Source of the DNA: Variovorax sp. Sphag1AA
GTDB taxonomy: Bacteria; Pseudomonadota; Gammaproteobacteria; Burkholderiales; Burkholderiaceae_C
DNA length: 64,000 bases
Assembly (NCBI RefSeq): GCF_014192575.1
Contig: NZ_JACHYC010000006.1
Location: 496,001-560,000 of the forward strand
Reading direction: 5' to 3'
The notes below the pieces were generated by a model. The model saw only the letters and a program-made list of their open reading frames with translations, was not told the origin of the DNA and ran no database searches. Positions 7,773-16,456 of the stretch are shown one piece after another (positions within the stretch are counted from its first letter, which is position 1; every line of letters begins with the position of its first letter). Made by a program: the position numbers and the translations under genes.

Positions 7773-9191
7773 ATGGCATCAGAACAGAAGATGTCCCGCA
7801 TGCAGCTCACCGCGATGGTGGTGGGCGGGATGGTGGGCGCGGGGATTTTTTCGCTGCCGCGTACCTTCGCGGGGGCCACAGGGCCTCTTGGCGCGGTGAT
7901 CGCGTGGATCATCGCGGGCACCGGCATGTACATGCTCGCGCGCGTGTTCCAGGCGCTGGCCGAGCGCAAGCCCGACCTGGACGCGGGCGTGTTTGCCTAT
8001 GCCAAGGCGGGCTTTGGCGACTATCCGGGCTTCCTGTCGGCCTTCGGCTACTGGATCAGCAGCTGCATCGGCAACGTCTCGTACTGGGTGCTGATCAAGT
8101 CCACGCTGGGGGCGTTCTTTCCGGTCTTTGGCGACGGCAACACCGTGGTGGCCATCGTGGTGGCCTCCATCGGCATCTGGCTGTTCCACTTCATGATCCT
8201 GAAGGGCGTGCAGCAGGCGGCGTTCATCAACACGGTGGTCACCTTCGCCAAGATCATCCCGATCCTGGTGTTCATCGTGATCCTGATCTTTGCGTTCAGG
8301 GTCGACCTCTTCAGCGCCAACCTGTACGGAGGCGACCTCACGGGCAACATCTTCGAGCAGGTGCGCGCGACGATGCTGGTGACCGTGTTCGTCTTCATCG
8401 GCATCGAGGGGGCGAGCGTGTATTCGCGCTACGCCAAGGAGCGCTCCGATGTGGGCAAGGCCACCATCATGGGCTTCATCGGTGTCACGGGCCTGATGGT
8501 GCTGGTGACCATGCTGCCCTACGCGGTGCTGCAGCGCGCGGACATCGCCGGCATGCGCCAGCCCTCGATGGCGGCGGTGCTGGAGGCGGTGGTGGGGCAC
8601 TGGGGTGCGGTGTTCGTGAGCGTGGGGCTGATCGTCTCGGTGCTGGGGGCGTACCTGGCCTGGTCGCTGATCTGCGCCGAAGTGATGTTCACGGCGGCCA
8701 AGACGCGCGACATGCCGGCGGTCTTTGCGCGCGAGAACGCCAACAAGGTGCCGGCCAATGCGCTGTGGCTGACCAACATCATCGTGCAGCTGATCGTCAT
8801 CACGACCTACTGGTCGCGCGATGCGTTCGCGCTGATGCTGAACCTGACCAGTGCGATGTCGCTGATCCCGTATCTCTTCGTGGCGGCCTATGGGGTGCTG
8901 CTGTCCAAGCGCGGCGAGAGCTACCAGGTGCGCCCGCAGGAGCGTGGGCGGGACTTGTTCATCGCGGCGGTGGCGGCGCTGTACACCATCTTCATGATCT
9001 GGGCGGGCGGGCTGAAGTTCATCCTGCTGGCCGCCATCCTGTACGCCCCCGGCACGGTTCTGTACGTGTGGGCGCGGCGCGAGCAGGGCAAGCAGGTTTT
9101 CAAGCCGATCGACTGGCTCATCCTTCTCGTCGTCGTCATCGGCGCGGTCGTCGGCATCTACGGCCTGGCAACGGGCCTCATCACCATCTGA
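7773..9191 (+). CDS. Basic amino acid/polyamine antiporter, APA family (ArcD-like), copy 1
   Basis: An inner-membrane APC-superfamily exchanger of 472 residues with about 12 hydrophobic helices. TM1 carries the unwound glycine-rich substrate motif GGMVGAGIFSLP, and TM6 has FVFIGIEGASVYSRYA, both typical of arginine/ornithine and related antiporters. It probably exchanges a cationic amino acid or its decarboxylated or deiminated product; the exact substrate cannot be read from sequence and no arc or decarboxylase genes lie nearby. GAGAGGAGA sits about 8 bases before the ATG. A close paralogue starts 19 bases after the stop, indicating a tandem duplication in one operon. Confidence 0.88.
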   Translation: MASEQKMSRMQLTAMVVGGMVGAGIFSLPRTFAGATGPLGAVIAWIIAGTGMYMLARVFQALAERKPDLDAGVFAYAKAGFGDYPGFLSAFGYWISSCIGNVSYWVLIKSTLGAFFPVFGDGNTVVAIVVASIGIWLFHFMILKGVQQAAFINTVVTFAKIIPILVFIVILIFAFRVDLFSANLYGGDLTGNIFEQVRATMLVTVFVFIGIEGASVYSRYAKERSDVGKATIMGFIGVTGLMVLVTMLPYAVLQRADIAGMRQPSMAAVLEAVVGHWGAVFVSVGLIVSVLGAYLAWSLICAEVMFTAAKTRDMPAVFARENANKVPANALWLTNIIVQLIVITTYWSRDAFALMLNLTSAMSLIPYLFVAAYGVLLSKRGESYQVRPQERGRDLFIAAVAALYTIFMIWAGGLKFILLAAILYAPGTVLYVWARREQGKQVFKPIDWLILLVVVIGAVVGIYGLATGLITI

Positions 9192-9210
9192 CAGGAGATT
9201 CAGGCACGGC

Positions 9211-10644
9211 ATGACCGCTCCGAAGAACCAGCAGCTTTCACTCGGCGCCCTCGTCGCGCTCGTTGTCGGGTCGATGATCGGGTCCGGCATCTTCGCGGTG
9301 CCGGCCGCGTTCGCGCGCTCGACGGGCGTGGCGGGCGCGTTCATCGCGTGGTTGATCGCCGGCTTCGGGATGCTGATGCTGGCCTTCGTGTTCCAGACGC
9401 TCTCGCGCCGGCGACCCGACCTCGACACCGGCATCTATGCCTATGCGCGCGAAGGCTTCGGAAGCTACCTCGGCTTCGCATCGGCCGTGGGCTACTGGAT
9501 CGGCTGCTGCCTCGCGGACGTGGCGTGCCTGGTGCTGATCAAGGCCACGCTCGGGCAGTTCTTCCCGGTCTTCGGCGACGGCACGACGGTGGTTGCGATC
9601 GTGTCGGCATCCATCCTGCTGTGGGGCGTGCACGTGCTAGTGCTGCGCGGCGTGAAGGAAGCGACGGCGCTCAACACCATCGCGACCATTGCCAAGATCG
9701 TGCCGATCGTGGTCTTCATCGTGGTCGCGATCGTGGGATTCAAGGCAGACATCTTCGCGCTCAACTTCTGGGGCGGCGAGGCGGCAAGCGTGTCGAGCGT
9801 CGCGAGCCAGGTCCGCAGCACGATGCTGGTCACGGTGTTCGTCTTCGTCGGCATCGAAGGCGCGAGCGTCTATTCGCGCTACGCCAAGCGGCGCGAGGAT
9901 GTCGGCATCGCGACCGTGCTGGGTTTCGTTGGCGTGCTCTGCCTGCTGGTGCTCGTCACCATCCTGTCTTATGGCGTGCTGCTGCGGCCGGACCTCGCCG
10001 CACTGCCGACGCCCGCGATGGCCGGCGTGATGGCCGCGCTCGTCGGCCCGTGGGGGCTGATCTTCATCAGCGTCGGGCTGCTGATCTCCATCCTCGGCAA
10101 CTATCTCTCGTGGTCGCTGCTTGCGGCCGAAGTCCTGCATTCGGCGGCCAAGAACCAGACGATGCCCGCCTTCCTCGCACGCGAGAACGCCAACGGCGCG
10201 CCGGCGGCAGCACTGTGGCTGACCAATATCGTCATCCAGGTCTTTCTGCTGGTGACGTGGTTCGCCGAGTACGCGTTCACACTCGCGCTGAAGATGACGA
10301 GCGCGATGACCCTCGTTCCCTACCTGCTCGTCGCGGCCTACGGCTTCAAGCTCGCCTGGACCGGCGAGACCTACGAAACCGATACGCCCGGTGCACGGAA
10401 CCTGGACCGGGTGCGCGGCGCGATCGCGACCGTGTATGCCTTGGGCATGCTCTATGCAGGGGGCCTGAAGTTCCTGCTGTTGTCGGCGGTGCTGTACGCG
10501 CCGGGCACCGTGCTTTACTTTCTTGCGCGGCGAGAGCAGAAAGCGCGGATCTTCACGCTCCCGGAGATGTTCGTCTTCGCTGCGCTGGTGGTTGCCGCGA
10601 TCGCTGCCCTGTTCGCACTCGCCTCGGGTGCCATCACCGTGTAG
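9211..10644 (+). CDS. Basic amino acid/polyamine antiporter, APA family (ArcD-like), copy 2
   Basis: This 477-residue transporter is a paralogue of the preceding gene. It shares the TM1 motif (GSMIGSGIFAVP), the RRPDLDTGIYAYAREGFG loop, the FVFVGIEGASVYSRYA segment of TM6, ARENANGAPAAALWLTNI, and GGLKFLLLSAVLYAPGTVLY near the end. The second copy has drifted at the third position and in several loops, so the duplication is not recent, and the two may differ in substrate. ACAGGAG lies about 15 bases before the ATG. A weak hairpin follows the stop codon. Confidence 0.88.
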   Translation: MTAPKNQQLSLGALVALVVGSMIGSGIFAVPAAFARSTGVAGAFIAWLIAGFGMLMLAFVFQTLSRRRPDLDTGIYAYAREGFGSYLGFASAVGYWIGCCLADVACLVLIKATLGQFFPVFGDGTTVVAIVSASILLWGVHVLVLRGVKEATALNTIATIAKIVPIVVFIVVAIVGFKADIFALNFWGGEAASVSSVASQVRSTMLVTVFVFVGIEGASVYSRYAKRREDVGIATVLGFVGVLCLLVLVTILSYGVLLRPDLAALPTPAMAGVMAALVGPWGLIFISVGLLISILGNYLSWSLLAAEVLHSAAKNQTMPAFLARENANGAPAAALWLTNIVIQVFLLVTWFAEYAFTLALKMTSAMTLVPYLLVAAYGFKLAWTGETYETDTPGARNLDRVRGAIATVYALGMLYAGGLKFLLLSAVLYAPGTVLYFLARREQKARIFTLPEMFVFAALVVAAIAALFALASGAITV

Positions 10645-10645
10645 C

Positions 10646-10678
10646 ACGGCCGCGCTGGACTGGCGGGCCGTTTTGATT
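10646..10678 (+). terminator. Weak candidate terminator after the antiporter pair
   Basis: ACGGCC (10646-10651) can pair with GGCCGT (10666-10671) across a 14-base loop, followed by TTTGATTT. The stem is short, so read-through into the small LapA-like gene is likely. Confidence 0.4.
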
Positions 10679-10695
10679 TCTCATGGAGTACTGGT

Positions 10696-10917
10696 ATGAC
10701 GCGCTATCTCTACATCGCCCTGATCGTGATCTTTGCAGGCATCGTCCTGCTGTTCAAAATCCAGAACATGGAGTCGGTGACCGTGTCGCTGTTCTCGATG
10801 AGCGTCACGCTGCCGACCTCGGTGCTGGTGCTGCTCGTGTACGTGCTTGGGATGTTCACCGGTGGCTTCGTCCTCGGTCTGCTGCGCACGTGGACGAACA
10901 AGGCCACCATGCGCTGA
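10696..10917 (+). CDS. LapA-domain (DUF1049) small membrane protein
   Basis: A 73-residue protein made of two hydrophobic helices: TRYLYIALIVIFAGIVLLFKIQN and PTSVLVLLVYVLGMFTGGFVLG, separated by a loop with the family motif NMESVTVSLFSMSVTLP. This is the LapA/DUF1049 pattern; E. coli LapA (YciS) works with LapB to regulate LPS synthesis, but stand-alone family members are common and this one lacks a lapB neighbour. No role beyond inner-membrane location can be claimed. The start at 10696 gives the full first helix. The SHOCT protein follows 40 bases later, probably in the same transcript. Confidence 0.85.
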   Translation: MTRYLYIALIVIFAGIVLLFKIQNMESVTVSLFSMSVTLPTSVLVLLVYVLGMFTGGFVLGLLRTWTNKATMR

Positions 10918-10957
10918 ACCGCTTTCCAACTTCATCACTTCAAGAAAAGGAAATCCA

Positions 10958-11335
10958 ATGAGCAACTTCTGGGACCTGATCCAACTCCTGCTGTCGACCT
11001 TCGTCCTCATCGTCTACCTGCTCATCCTGTTCCAGATCATCGGCGACCTCTTTCGCGATTCGGAACTGGGCGGTGGCTTCAAGGTGCTGTGGATCATCGG
11101 CCTGATCATCCTTCCGGGGCTGACAGCGATCGTCTACATCATCGCGCGCGGCCGCGGCATGGCGGAGCGGCAGCGCGCCAGCCTGGCGCGCGCCAAGTCC
11201 GACACCGATGCGTACATCCGCAACGTGGCCGGCAAGTCGCCGGCGGAGCAGATCGCCGATGCGAAGGCGCTGCTCGATGCGGGCACGATCAACCAGGCCG
11301 AGTTCGAGAAGCTCAAAGCGAAAGCCTTGAGCTGA
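10958..11335 (+). CDS. Two-TM protein with PLDc_N-like and SHOCT domains
   Basis: The 125-residue protein begins with a hydrophobic helix (LIQLLLSTFVLIVYLLILFQII), then a second helical pair region (KVLWIIGLIILPGLTAIVYIIARGRGM) that resembles the phospholipase D-nuclease N-terminal (PLDc_N) membrane domain. The C-terminus (SPAEQIADAKALLDAGTINQAEFEKLKAKAL) is a SHOCT motif, a short helical oligomerisation module. AAAAGGAAA lies about 6 bases upstream of the ATG. Proteins of this type are found in many proteobacteria and their function is unknown; a stress or envelope role is often guessed. Confidence 0.87.
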   Translation: MSNFWDLIQLLLSTFVLIVYLLILFQIIGDLFRDSELGGGFKVLWIIGLIILPGLTAIVYIIARGRGMAERQRASLARAKSDTDAYIRNVAGKSPAEQIADAKALLDAGTINQAEFEKLKAKALS

Positions 11336-11408
11336 ACGCTTCCGAGGCGCGGCACTCGCGAATATCCCTTCGCGACAGAAGCCAGCCGATCCGGGTAAAG
11401 ATCGCGGG

Positions 11409-12407
11409 ATGGTTCCGTTCTCGATCCTCGATCTTTCCCCCATCGTCGAAGGCGGCGATGCCGCTCAATCGTTCCGCAACTCCCTGAGCCTCGCGCAGCA
11501 TGGTGAGAAGCTCGGCTTCCAGCGCTACTGGCTGGCCGAGCATCACGGCATGCCTGGCATCGCGAGCGCCGCGACGGCCGTGCTGCTGGCATTCGTCGGC
11601 GCGGGCACGTCGACCATCCGAATCGGCGCCGGCGGTGTGATGCTGCCCAACCACTCGCCGCTGGTGATCGCCGAGCAGTTCGGCACGCTGGAGTCGCTCT
11701 ACCCGGGCCGCGTCGACCTCGGCCTCGGCCGCGCGCCGGGCTCCGACCAGCGCACCGCGCAGGCACTGCGGCGCGACCTCCAATCCGATTCCGATCGCTT
11801 TCCGCAGGACGTGATCGAGCTGATGGACTTCATGTCCAAGGAGCCGCGCCAAGCGGTGCGCGCCGTGCCCGGCATGGGGTTGGAAGTGCCGGTGTGGATC
11901 CTCGGTTCGAGCACCTTCGGTGCGCAGCTCGCGGCGCATCTTGGCCTTCCTTATGCCTTTGCCTCGCACTTCGCGCCGCAGCAGCTCATGCAGGCGATCC
12001 GCATCTATCGCGAAACTTTCAAGCCCTCGGCGCAACTGGCGAAGCCTTACGTCATGCTGGGCTTCAACGTGTTCGCCGCCGACACCGATGAAGAAGCCCA
12101 GTTCCGCGCGACCTCATGGCAGCAGGCCTTCGTCAACCTGCGCAGCGGGCGCCCCGGCCGCCTGCCGCCACCGGTGGCCGGCTATCGCGAGCGCGTGGGC
12201 CCGGCCGAGAACGCGCTGCTCGATTCGGTGCTGTCGTGCTCCGCGGTGGGTTCGCGCGACACGGTGCGAGAGCGCCTGCAGGCATTCATCGACCAGACTG
12301 GCGCGGACGAGCTGATGATCACCTCGCAAGTCTTCGATCACCAGGCGCGACTGAAGTCCTACGAGATCGTGGCTGGCCTGCGCAGCGAGATCACCGCCAG
12401 GGCCTGA
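11409..12407 (+). CDS. LLM-class flavin-dependent oxidoreductase (luciferase-like, group 1)
   Basis: A 332-residue luciferase-like monooxygenase. The N-terminus MVPFSILDLSPI, the motif YWLAEHHGMPGIASAAT, and IRIGAGGVMLPNHSPLVIAEQFGTL, SLYPGRVDLGLGRAPG are diagnostic for the group 1 LLM subfamily (MsnO8/YhbW type). Such enzymes use reduced flavin, usually FMN, as a co-substrate to oxidise an unknown small molecule. The fold is a TIM barrel and the protein is cytoplasmic. It stands 73 bases after the SHOCT gene and 56 bases before mnmA with no obvious operon partner, so no substrate can be proposed. Confidence 0.9.
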   Translation: MVPFSILDLSPIVEGGDAAQSFRNSLSLAQHGEKLGFQRYWLAEHHGMPGIASAATAVLLAFVGAGTSTIRIGAGGVMLPNHSPLVIAEQFGTLESLYPGRVDLGLGRAPGSDQRTAQALRRDLQSDSDRFPQDVIELMDFMSKEPRQAVRAVPGMGLEVPVWILGSSTFGAQLAAHLGLPYAFASHFAPQQLMQAIRIYRETFKPSAQLAKPYVMLGFNVFAADTDEEAQFRATSWQQAFVNLRSGRPGRLPPPVAGYRERVGPAENALLDSVLSCSAVGSRDTVRERLQAFIDQTGADELMITSQVFDHQARLKSYEIVAGLRSEITARA

Positions 12408-12463
12408 ACGCGATTTCCCCGACGCGGGCACCGGCTTGGCGGGGCTGAGACAATCCCAGCCCT

Positions 12464-13579
12464 ATGAAAAAGCAGCGCATCGTGGTGGGCCTGAGCGGCG
12501 GAGTGGACTCCGCAGTCACGGCGCACCTGCTGAAAGAGCAGGGCCACGAGGTGGTCGGCATCTTCATGAAGAACTGGGAAGACGATGACGACAGCGAATA
12601 CTGCTCGTCGAACATCGACTTCGTCGACGCCGCCAGCGTGGCCGACGTGCTGGGCATCGAGATCGAGCACGTCAACTTCGCGGCCGACTACAAGGACCGC
12701 GTCTTCGCCGAGTTCCTGCGCGAATACCAGGCGGGCCGCACGCCGAACCCGGACGTGCTGTGCAACGCCGAGATCAAGTTCAAGGCCTTCCTCGACCATG
12801 CCATGCGCCTGGGCGCGGAGAAGATCGCGACCGGCCACTATGCGCGGGTGCGCTTCAATGAGGCGAAGGGCCGGCATGAGCTGCTCAAGGGCCTCGATCC
12901 GGCGAAGGACCAGAGCTACTTCCTGCATCGGCTGAACCAGCAGCAGTTGTCAAAGACCTTGTTCCCGGTCGGCGAACTGCGCAAGACCGAGGTGCGCCGC
13001 ATCGCAGACGAGATCGGTCTGCCCAATGCAAAGAAGAAGGACTCGACCGGCATCTGCTTCATCGGCGAGCGGCCGTTCCGGGAGTTCCTGAACCGCTACA
13101 TCTCGAAGGAGCCGGGCCCGATCCGCGACGAGCGCGGTCGCAAGATCGGGGAGCACCAGGGCCTGAGCTTCTACACGCTGGGGCAGCGTCAGGGGCTGGG
13201 CATCGGCGGCATCAAGGAAAAGGGCGCGCAGCGCGGCGGCGGCGAGCACGCGCCGTGGTTCGTGGCGCGCAAGGATGTCGAGAACAACACGCTGTGGGTG
13301 GTGCAGGGGCACGACCATCCGTGGCTGCTGTCGAATGCGCTGGAGGCCGATGACGCGAGTTGGGTCGCCGGCGAAGCGCCTGCGCAGGGCGCGTATGCGG
13401 CGAAGTCGCGCTACCGGCAGGCGGACTCGGGCTGCGATCTTGCTGATGGTGCGAACGGCGTGTTCCGGCTTGACTTCGCGGAACCGCAGTGGGCCGTCAC
13501 GCCAGGGCAATCGGCAGTGCTCTATGACGGCGAGGTCTGCCTGGGCGGCGGCGTGATCGCGAAGGCCGTCGGCGGCTAG
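12464..13579 (+). CDS. mnmA: tRNA-specific 2-thiouridylase
   Basis: MnmA adenylates uridine 34 of tRNA-Lys, Glu and Gln and inserts sulfur from the Tus/IscS relay to give 2-thiouridine. The 371-residue protein has the PP-loop ATP site GLSGGVDSAVTAHLL at the N-terminus, the catalytic cysteine in NPDVLCNAEIKF (C100) and the second, persulfide-forming cysteine in STGICFIGE (C198), plus the conserved DQSYFLHRL. Length and motif spacing are normal. A GACAAT hexamer lies only nine bases before the ATG and no Shine-Dalgarno is visible, so the message may have a very short leader. Its stop codon overlaps that of the convergent Nudix gene at the palindrome CTAG. Confidence 0.97.
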   Translation: MKKQRIVVGLSGGVDSAVTAHLLKEQGHEVVGIFMKNWEDDDDSEYCSSNIDFVDAASVADVLGIEIEHVNFAADYKDRVFAEFLREYQAGRTPNPDVLCNAEIKFKAFLDHAMRLGAEKIATGHYARVRFNEAKGRHELLKGLDPAKDQSYFLHRLNQQQLSKTLFPVGELRKTEVRRIADEIGLPNAKKKDSTGICFIGERPFREFLNRYISKEPGPIRDERGRKIGEHQGLSFYTLGQRQGLGIGGIKEKGAQRGGGEHAPWFVARKDVENNTLWVVQGHDHPWLLSNALEADDASWVAGEAPAQGAYAAKSRYRQADSGCDLADGANGVFRLDFAEPQWAVTPGQSAVLYDGEVCLGGGVIAKAVGG

Positions 13580-14052
13580 GCGTCCGGCGCTGCCACCGAA
13601 TCGTCGAGGTGGATCAGGTCGAGTGGATAGCGCTTGCCCGCAAGGAAATCCTCGACGCACTGCAGCAGGAGTGGGCTGCGATGTCGCTCGCGGCTCGCGC
13701 GGATTTCATCGGCGGTCATCCAGAGCGTGCGCACGATGCCTTCGTCGAGCTGGCGATCGGCTTCGAATGCGCCGAGCGTGCCAGTGAAGGCGAAGCGCAT
13801 GTAGGTGATGTCTTCCGCGCGTCGGGTGCGGGCCATGTAGACGCCCAGCAGTGCGGTCGGCGTGAAGTGGTGCGCCGTCTCTTCGAGCGTCTCGCGGATG
13901 CATCCCTCGGCCGGCGATTCACCCGGATCGAGATGGCCTGCGGGCGTGTTGAGCATCAGGCCGTCGGTCGTCTCTTCCTCGACGAGCAGGAAGCGGCCGT
14001 CCTTCTCGATCACCGCTGCCACCGTGACATTGGGCTTCCATCGCTCTGCCAT
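13576..14052 (-). CDS. Nudix hydrolase, NudJ-like
   Basis: A 158-residue Nudix enzyme. It starts MAERWKPNVTVAAVIEKDGRFLLVEE and carries the Nudix box GHLDPGESPAEGCIRETLEET, whose RE and EE residues bind the catalytic metal. The preceding NTPAGHL and the overall layout resemble NudJ, a phosphatase acting on thiamine pyrophosphate and nucleoside di/triphosphates. It lies 7 bases downstream of the histidine kinase gene on the same strand and is probably the third gene of that operon. The ATG at 14052 matches the start of NudJ-like proteins; extension further upstream runs into the kinase gene. Substrate is inferred only from family resemblance. Confidence 0.9.
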   Translation of the reverse strand: MAERWKPNVTVAAVIEKDGRFLLVEEETTDGLMLNTPAGHLDPGESPAEGCIRETLEETAHHFTPTALLGVYMARTRRAEDITYMRFAFTGTLGAFEADRQLDEGIVRTLWMTADEIRASRERHRSPLLLQCVEDFLAGKRYPLDLIHLDDSVAAPDA

Positions 14053-14059
14053 GTGCTTG

Positions 14060-16456
14060 CTACTCCTGGGTTGGTGCCAGTGCTTCGAGTTCGGCCGCGG
14101 TGGGCTTCGGCAGCACCAGCGTGACGGTGCAACCTGCTCCCTCGGCGCTGTCGATCTCGACCGTTCCGCCGTGTCGCTGCGCCACAGTTCGCACCAGCAA
14201 TAGCCCCAGGCCGACGCCGTGGACTTCGGGGTGCGCCTTGTGATGCAGGCGATGGAAGGGCTGGAAAAGCTGCGACTGTAGCTCGACCGGAATACCAGGG
14301 CCGTGGTCGCGGAACGCGATCCGCCAGTGCCGGTCTTGCTCGTGCACCGCACATTCGAGATCGGCGCCCCGCGGCGAGTACTTGAGCGCGTTGCTCAGCA
14401 CGTTGGTCAGCGCGCGCATCAGCAGCGTGCGGTCGGCGATGCACAGCGCTTCTTCCGGTGCGGCCGTCAGCAGCATGCGCACCTGCTGTTTCCGGGCATG
14501 AGCCCATCCGTCGTCGATCGCCTGCTGCACCAGCGCGACGATGTCGAGTGCTTCGGGGTGGAAGCGCTCAGCCTCGGCGCGCGCGAGGTTGACGAAGCCG
14601 TCTGCCAGCTCCAGCCCGGTTCGTGCCTTGCGCTCGATGCCTGCAAGCAGGTTCTCGAGGTTCACGTCGGGCGTTTGGCGGGCCAGTTCGAGGATGGTCA
14701 GGATCGAGGCGCTGGGCTCGCGTGCGTCGTGCGAGATGAAGCGGAGCGCTTCGTCGCGCTGGCTCTGCGCGCGGCGCAACTCGGTGATGTCGACCAGCGC
14801 GATCACCCAGCCGGCATGGGCGTTGTCGGCATTGAAGAAGGGCACGCAGCGCAGCAGAAGCGTGCGCGCCTGCGCATCCACGCATTCGCCAGTGATGGGC
14901 TCCGGCTCGGCGAGCAGCGCGCCGGGCGGCATCATCGGCGCCCCTGTAGTGCGACGGCGGATGCCTGCCATTAGGGCGTGCGCATCGGCACCGATCATTT
15001 CCGAGCCATCGCGCGCCCAGTAAGCCAGCGAGGCGGCGTTGGCGAGCACGACGTGGCCGGAGGGGTCCAGGGTGATCGTGGCGTCGGGAAGGTGGTCGAT
15101 GACGTCGCGGACAAAGCGGTGCATGTCGCGCATGCTGTCGACGGCGGCGCGCGTGGCTTCCATCTGGCGGTCGAGGAAGTCCCCGGCGATGCCCTTCGGC
15201 GCCGCAGCCGGCCGGCGGCCCATGTCGCGCAGGATGGCGGCGGTGCCGCGCTGCAGATGCCGCACTGCGGCCGACAGGCGCATGAGACTCCACAGCGGAT
15301 AGAGCAGCAGCAGGCCGGTGACGCCGGCCGCCGGCGCGAAGAGCACGCCGATCGACGGCCGCCCGAGGTGGATGCCGAGCTGCAGCGCGAGCATGGCGCC
15401 GATCAGCGCGATCACGCCCAGCGGCCGCAGCCAGAGGACGCCGAGGAGCGCAACGGCCAGTGGCGCCAGATTGAACAGCAGGTCTTGCCACGGCTTCGCG
15501 ATCACGACAGCCCGTCCATCGGTCAGGGTCTGCAGCACGTTCGCAAAAACCTCGACGCCGGACATGAGGCCCGGCACATCGGGCGAGGTGTTGGCATGCA
15601 CGTCCCCCAGGCTCGGCGCGGTAGCACCCACCAGCACGTAGCGGTTGCCGAACACGTCGGGCGGTACCTTGCCTTGCAGTACGTCGATGTACGAGACGGT
15701 CGTGAAGCGTCCCGGGCCGCGTGTGAACAGCAATACCCGCTGGTCGCTGCGCAACCAGGGGCCGGACATCGGCGTGGGTGTCGGCGGCGGCGGTTCGGCG
15801 TGGCCGAGCGCCGCATCGCGCAACGCGAGCGCAAAGTGCGGGCGCATGCGGCCTGCGAAGCCTTCGTACAGGTAGACACTGCGCACGACGCCGTCCTGAT
15901 CGAACGCAAGGCGCGTGTGGCCGATGCCCGTGGCGGCCTCAGCGAGAACTGGCGCGGGGACCCACTCCAGCAGCTGCTGCGACTTCAGTGTGCTGACGGA
16001 CGCCGGCAGCACTGTGCAGCGGCTGTCGCGGATCGCCTGCGCAAGCGCGGCGTCGTCATCGGGGTGTTCGGTGTCCGGCCCGATCAGTCTCAGGTTCAGT
16101 CCGATGCATTTGGGCGATTGGGCGGCGATGCGGTCGAGCAATTCGGCGTGGGTCACGCGCCGCCATGGCCAGCGGCCGATGGCAGCGAGGCTTTTTTCGT
16201 CGATCGCGACGATCACGATGTCGTCCGAAGGCGGCGGCGCCAGCGCCGCGCGGGCGCTGTCCTGGAGAAGCTGGTCGACGCGCGGGAGCGGCTGGGTCAG
16301 GCTGAGGAAGGCAACGAGCGTGACCAGGCCGATCGAAAGGAGCACCCACGGTCCACGGCGACGCAACCAGCCCTGCAGCGGCGTGAGCTTCGCTGCAGCG
16401 TGGCCGGGGTCCTGCCGGGAATCGGTGCCGCCCTTCCGGTGGGCGGCGCCGTTCAT
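14060..16456 (-). CDS. CHASE2-domain sensor histidine kinase
   Basis: An inner-membrane sensor kinase of 798 residues. A first membrane helix (GPWVLLSIGLVTLVAFLSLT, about residue 35) precedes an extracytoplasmic CHASE2 sensor domain with DDIVIVAIDEKSL and WPWRRVTHAEL. Three more helices follow (about 330-400), then a PAS-like domain (LPDATITLDPSGHVVLANAAS), a HisKA domain with phospho-acceptor H576 in FISHDAREPS, and a HATPase domain with N box ALTNVLSNALKYSPRG, DHGPGIP and GVGLGLLLVRTVAQRHGG. The stimulus is unknown. The ATG overlaps the stop of the upstream response regulator (ATGA), so they are a coupled pair. An in-frame extension to 16522 would overlap the regulator and is rejected. Confidence 0.94.
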   Translation of the reverse strand: MNGAAHRKGGTDSRQDPGHAAAKLTPLQGWLRRRGPWVLLSIGLVTLVAFLSLTQPLPRVDQLLQDSARAALAPPPSDDIVIVAIDEKSLAAIGRWPWRRVTHAELLDRIAAQSPKCIGLNLRLIGPDTEHPDDDAALAQAIRDSRCTVLPASVSTLKSQQLLEWVPAPVLAEAATGIGHTRLAFDQDGVVRSVYLYEGFAGRMRPHFALALRDAALGHAEPPPPTPTPMSGPWLRSDQRVLLFTRGPGRFTTVSYIDVLQGKVPPDVFGNRYVLVGATAPSLGDVHANTSPDVPGLMSGVEVFANVLQTLTDGRAVVIAKPWQDLLFNLAPLAVALLGVLWLRPLGVIALIGAMLALQLGIHLGRPSIGVLFAPAAGVTGLLLLYPLWSLMRLSAAVRHLQRGTAAILRDMGRRPAAAPKGIAGDFLDRQMEATRAAVDSMRDMHRFVRDVIDHLPDATITLDPSGHVVLANAASLAYWARDGSEMIGADAHALMAGIRRRTTGAPMMPPGALLAEPEPITGECVDAQARTLLLRCVPFFNADNAHAGWVIALVDITELRRAQSQRDEALRFISHDAREPSASILTILELARQTPDVNLENLLAGIERKARTGLELADGFVNLARAEAERFHPEALDIVALVQQAIDDGWAHARKQQVRMLLTAAPEEALCIADRTLLMRALTNVLSNALKYSPRGADLECAVHEQDRHWRIAFRDHGPGIPVELQSQLFQPFHRLHHKAHPEVHGVGLGLLLVRTVAQRHGGTVEIDSAEGAGCTVTLVLPKPTAAELEALAPTQE

